Positions 62,086 through 64,000 of a stretch of 64,000 bases of DNA are shown here, piece by piece. A program made the position numbers and the translations under genes. Every line of letters begins with the position of its first letter. Position 1 is the stretch's first letter. The notes beneath the pieces were generated by a model. It saw only the letters and a program-made list of their open reading frames with translations, was not told where the DNA came from and did not search any database. This DNA is from Doryteuthis pealeii (Eukaryota > Mollusca > Cephalopoda > Myopsida > Loliginidae). The stretch spans positions 134,983,745 to 135,047,744 of the forward strand of contig CM042139.1 of NCBI GenBank assembly GCA_023376005.1, written 5' to 3'.

Positions 62086-64000
62086 GTAAGTTAGTAATTA
62101 AGAAAGACAGAAAGAAAGAAAGTGACCGGTAACAAACCTAGTGGCAATCTTCAGTCTGTCACGCGAAGGTGCCTGGATTTTTTGCCGATTTAACCAAGTT
62201 ATCACCCGAGAAGTTAGGTGTTGTTACAGGTGTCCAAAATAGTAGACTTGTTACCTCATAACGAGAATAAATTGTTGTATCAAAATTGTTATGCCAACAT
62301 GTTGAAAAATACTAGAGAAACATAATCAAAGTTATGGGTGTCTAATTTAACAGGCAGCAGCGAGCGAATTAAATCCTCTTGGTATAATTACAGTAGTGTC
62401 AATATTTAGAAAGCCAAACACCTCTTTGATCGTGGCCTCCCACCCTTGGCCTCCTGATTGAAAAATTAGCTAAAAACGTAATCTGTTATTTAGTCACTTT
62501 ACAGACTGTTAAATAACATATTATACATATTTACTAACCTCTCCGCCCGAGCAGGATGTGGCACAAGGTCAATTTCTAAAGCTGAGCTTAAAATGTTTGA
62601 ATTCAGTTTTCTTTCTATGACCAGTTGCCATACCAAGGTTAAAGAGCCCATTCTGTCGTATTATTTCCCCATAGTTAGAGGGATAATAGTTGGATTCATA
62701 CCTTTCCCAAGAATGTTAGCGCCATGTGAAATAATGTACTAAGGATTTATTATTAAAATGCTAGTGGACTGTGTTCGTTCTCTTGTTGGGTGCACCATAT
62801 TTGAGTGCCTGTGCCAGACTGGCCAAAGCTTTGTAAATTTCTGACCTTTACAGATAATTTTTATAAACGCTTGTGGTCGATATCTGGTCCCACCCCTCTT
62901 GTAAAACTAATGAAAACATTTTATTTGTCTATTTCATCCAGTACCGTACAAAGCTTTGTCATATAAATAAGATGTTTGTCTGAAAAACGGTCTATTGATT
63001 CATGCAATTGATAAATTTAAAGTATCTAGAACAACAGAAACGCATTTGTCTTTGTCTTGTACTGTCAATGGTTCAGAGAAAATAGTCATTTTCAAATGAA
63101 TATTCTCTACGCATGTTAGGAAAACTGCAAGGAAGCAATATGATTATTGTTTGGTGAACTCTGAAATGGCTCACCAGACCGATGTAAATAGTTCATTTTT
63201 CAAAACATTGTATATTTCCTTTTCCGCCTGATTTGAGACGAGTTTTAACTATTATATTTCCTTTTTATTTTTCATGAAAATGAAACACGAGTATTTCTAA
63301 GGAAAACGTCATTCTCGCAATGGTATTCTGCGTCGAAAGCCATTACTTCGCTAAATCCATGAACAAGCACTTTATGTACATCGTGATATCCTGAATAGAA
63401 TTCATTCAACAGATATCATCAAACTTTCATTTTAATCATAGTATTATACGCCGTCACTAGACCCGACAAAGAACACAGAACACACATATATATCAAAATA
63501 TCAAAATATTTTTTATTCTTCGTAATGTGTAGACTGAGAGTCGTCGATAGAGAATGCACATACACAGTAGTCTTCGGGAGTTCAGACAGCGAGCAAACTG
63601 GCTCAACCTTTTGTAAAACTCTCAAAAACCAACAGATCTACGCCTCTTTGATCGTGACATCGACGCAGTTTTACTGTAGACACACCTCCTCGCTCACGCA
63701 GCGTGTTTTTATTAGTGATGGGCTATACACACACATTTTCTGTGTCAACGAATTGTCACTTACACCTGACTTCCGGCTGTCAAAGGTCGGTTCAATAACT
63801 TCAAGGCAATATCCTGTTTGTGTTTTCGGCCCGTGTTGACACCCACACATTTCCTGTGCCTACGCGTGAGTAATTTTCACCTGATTTTCTGGCTGTCAAT
63901 TTTTGATCAGGCAATATATTACAATAGCATTGGAATGAGAAATTCTGATCAGCGGCATCCATTTAACTCCTTGTCTACTTTAAACCACTTACAGCGGCTT

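Larger units (their letters stand above)
56514..64000 (-). repeat. Palindrome 3, right arm (runs off the window)
   Basis: Reverse complement of the left arm. The pairing is still perfect at the last base of the window, so the inverted duplication continues beyond it. All SINEs and microsatellites of 48.9-56.3 kb recur here in mirror order. Confidence 0.95.

Overview
This window is AT-rich animal (metazoan) nuclear DNA. It has no ribosome-binding sites, operons or compact ORFs. It does have long (TA)n, (CA)n, (GA)n and (GACA)n microsatellites, several tRNA-headed SINE families, decayed non-LTR retrotransposons (LINEs), a Tc1-type transposase, a Helitron-like element, a small TIR element and Penelope-like ends. 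This mix fits a lophotrochozoan, perhaps a mollusc, but no single-copy gene settles the species. I found no intact host gene; nearly every longer reading frame is a repeat remnant or chance.

The dominant structure is three very large inverted duplications. Palindrome 1 covers 1-15,200, with its hinge at about 7,561-7,616. Palindrome 2 covers about 32,380-40,540, with its hinge at about 36,333-36,366, and is cut off by a 100-N gap (40,541-40,640). Palindrome 3 runs from 48,921 past the window end, with its hinge at about 56,375-56,496. Right after the N gap, 40,641-45,765 is a third, unfolded copy of 2,566-7,560. This copy shows the true sequence beyond the hinge and exposes the fold-back of palindrome 1. 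Arms differ mainly by scattered one-base indels, as expected of unpolished long-read sequence. Two hinges show a short shared sequence (GATT, GGGA) at the strand switch. The simplest reading is fold-back (strand-switch) chimeras built into the assembly; real inverted duplications are the alternative.

Region by region: 1-15.2 kb holds SINEs, a frameshifted Tc1/mariner transposase, a small fold-back MITE and a GC-rich element made of consecutive hairpins, each present once per arm. From 15.2 to 32.4 kb is non-palindromic sequence: a LINE C-terminal relic (17.0 kb), a 640-bp non-autonomous Helitron inside a (TA)n tract (17.66-18.30 kb), a 285-bp fold-back element with hammerhead-like cores (22.4 kb), a TIR element (24.13-24.47 kb), two tandem LINE tails (26.7-27.9 kb), and SINEs. 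In 32.4-40.5 kb are an 80-bp minisatellite, a Penelope-like end with a hammerhead-like core, and a LINE apurinic-type endonuclease fragment, all mirrored. From 45.8 to 48.9 kb is unique sequence with microsatellites. The remainder, 48.9-64 kb, is palindrome 3 with mirrored SINEs and an array of short self-complementary units near its hinge.

The elements do not form a pathway; this is a repeat landscape. The most useful results are the assembly diagnosis, the Helitron, the hammerhead-like motifs and the hairpin-string element.
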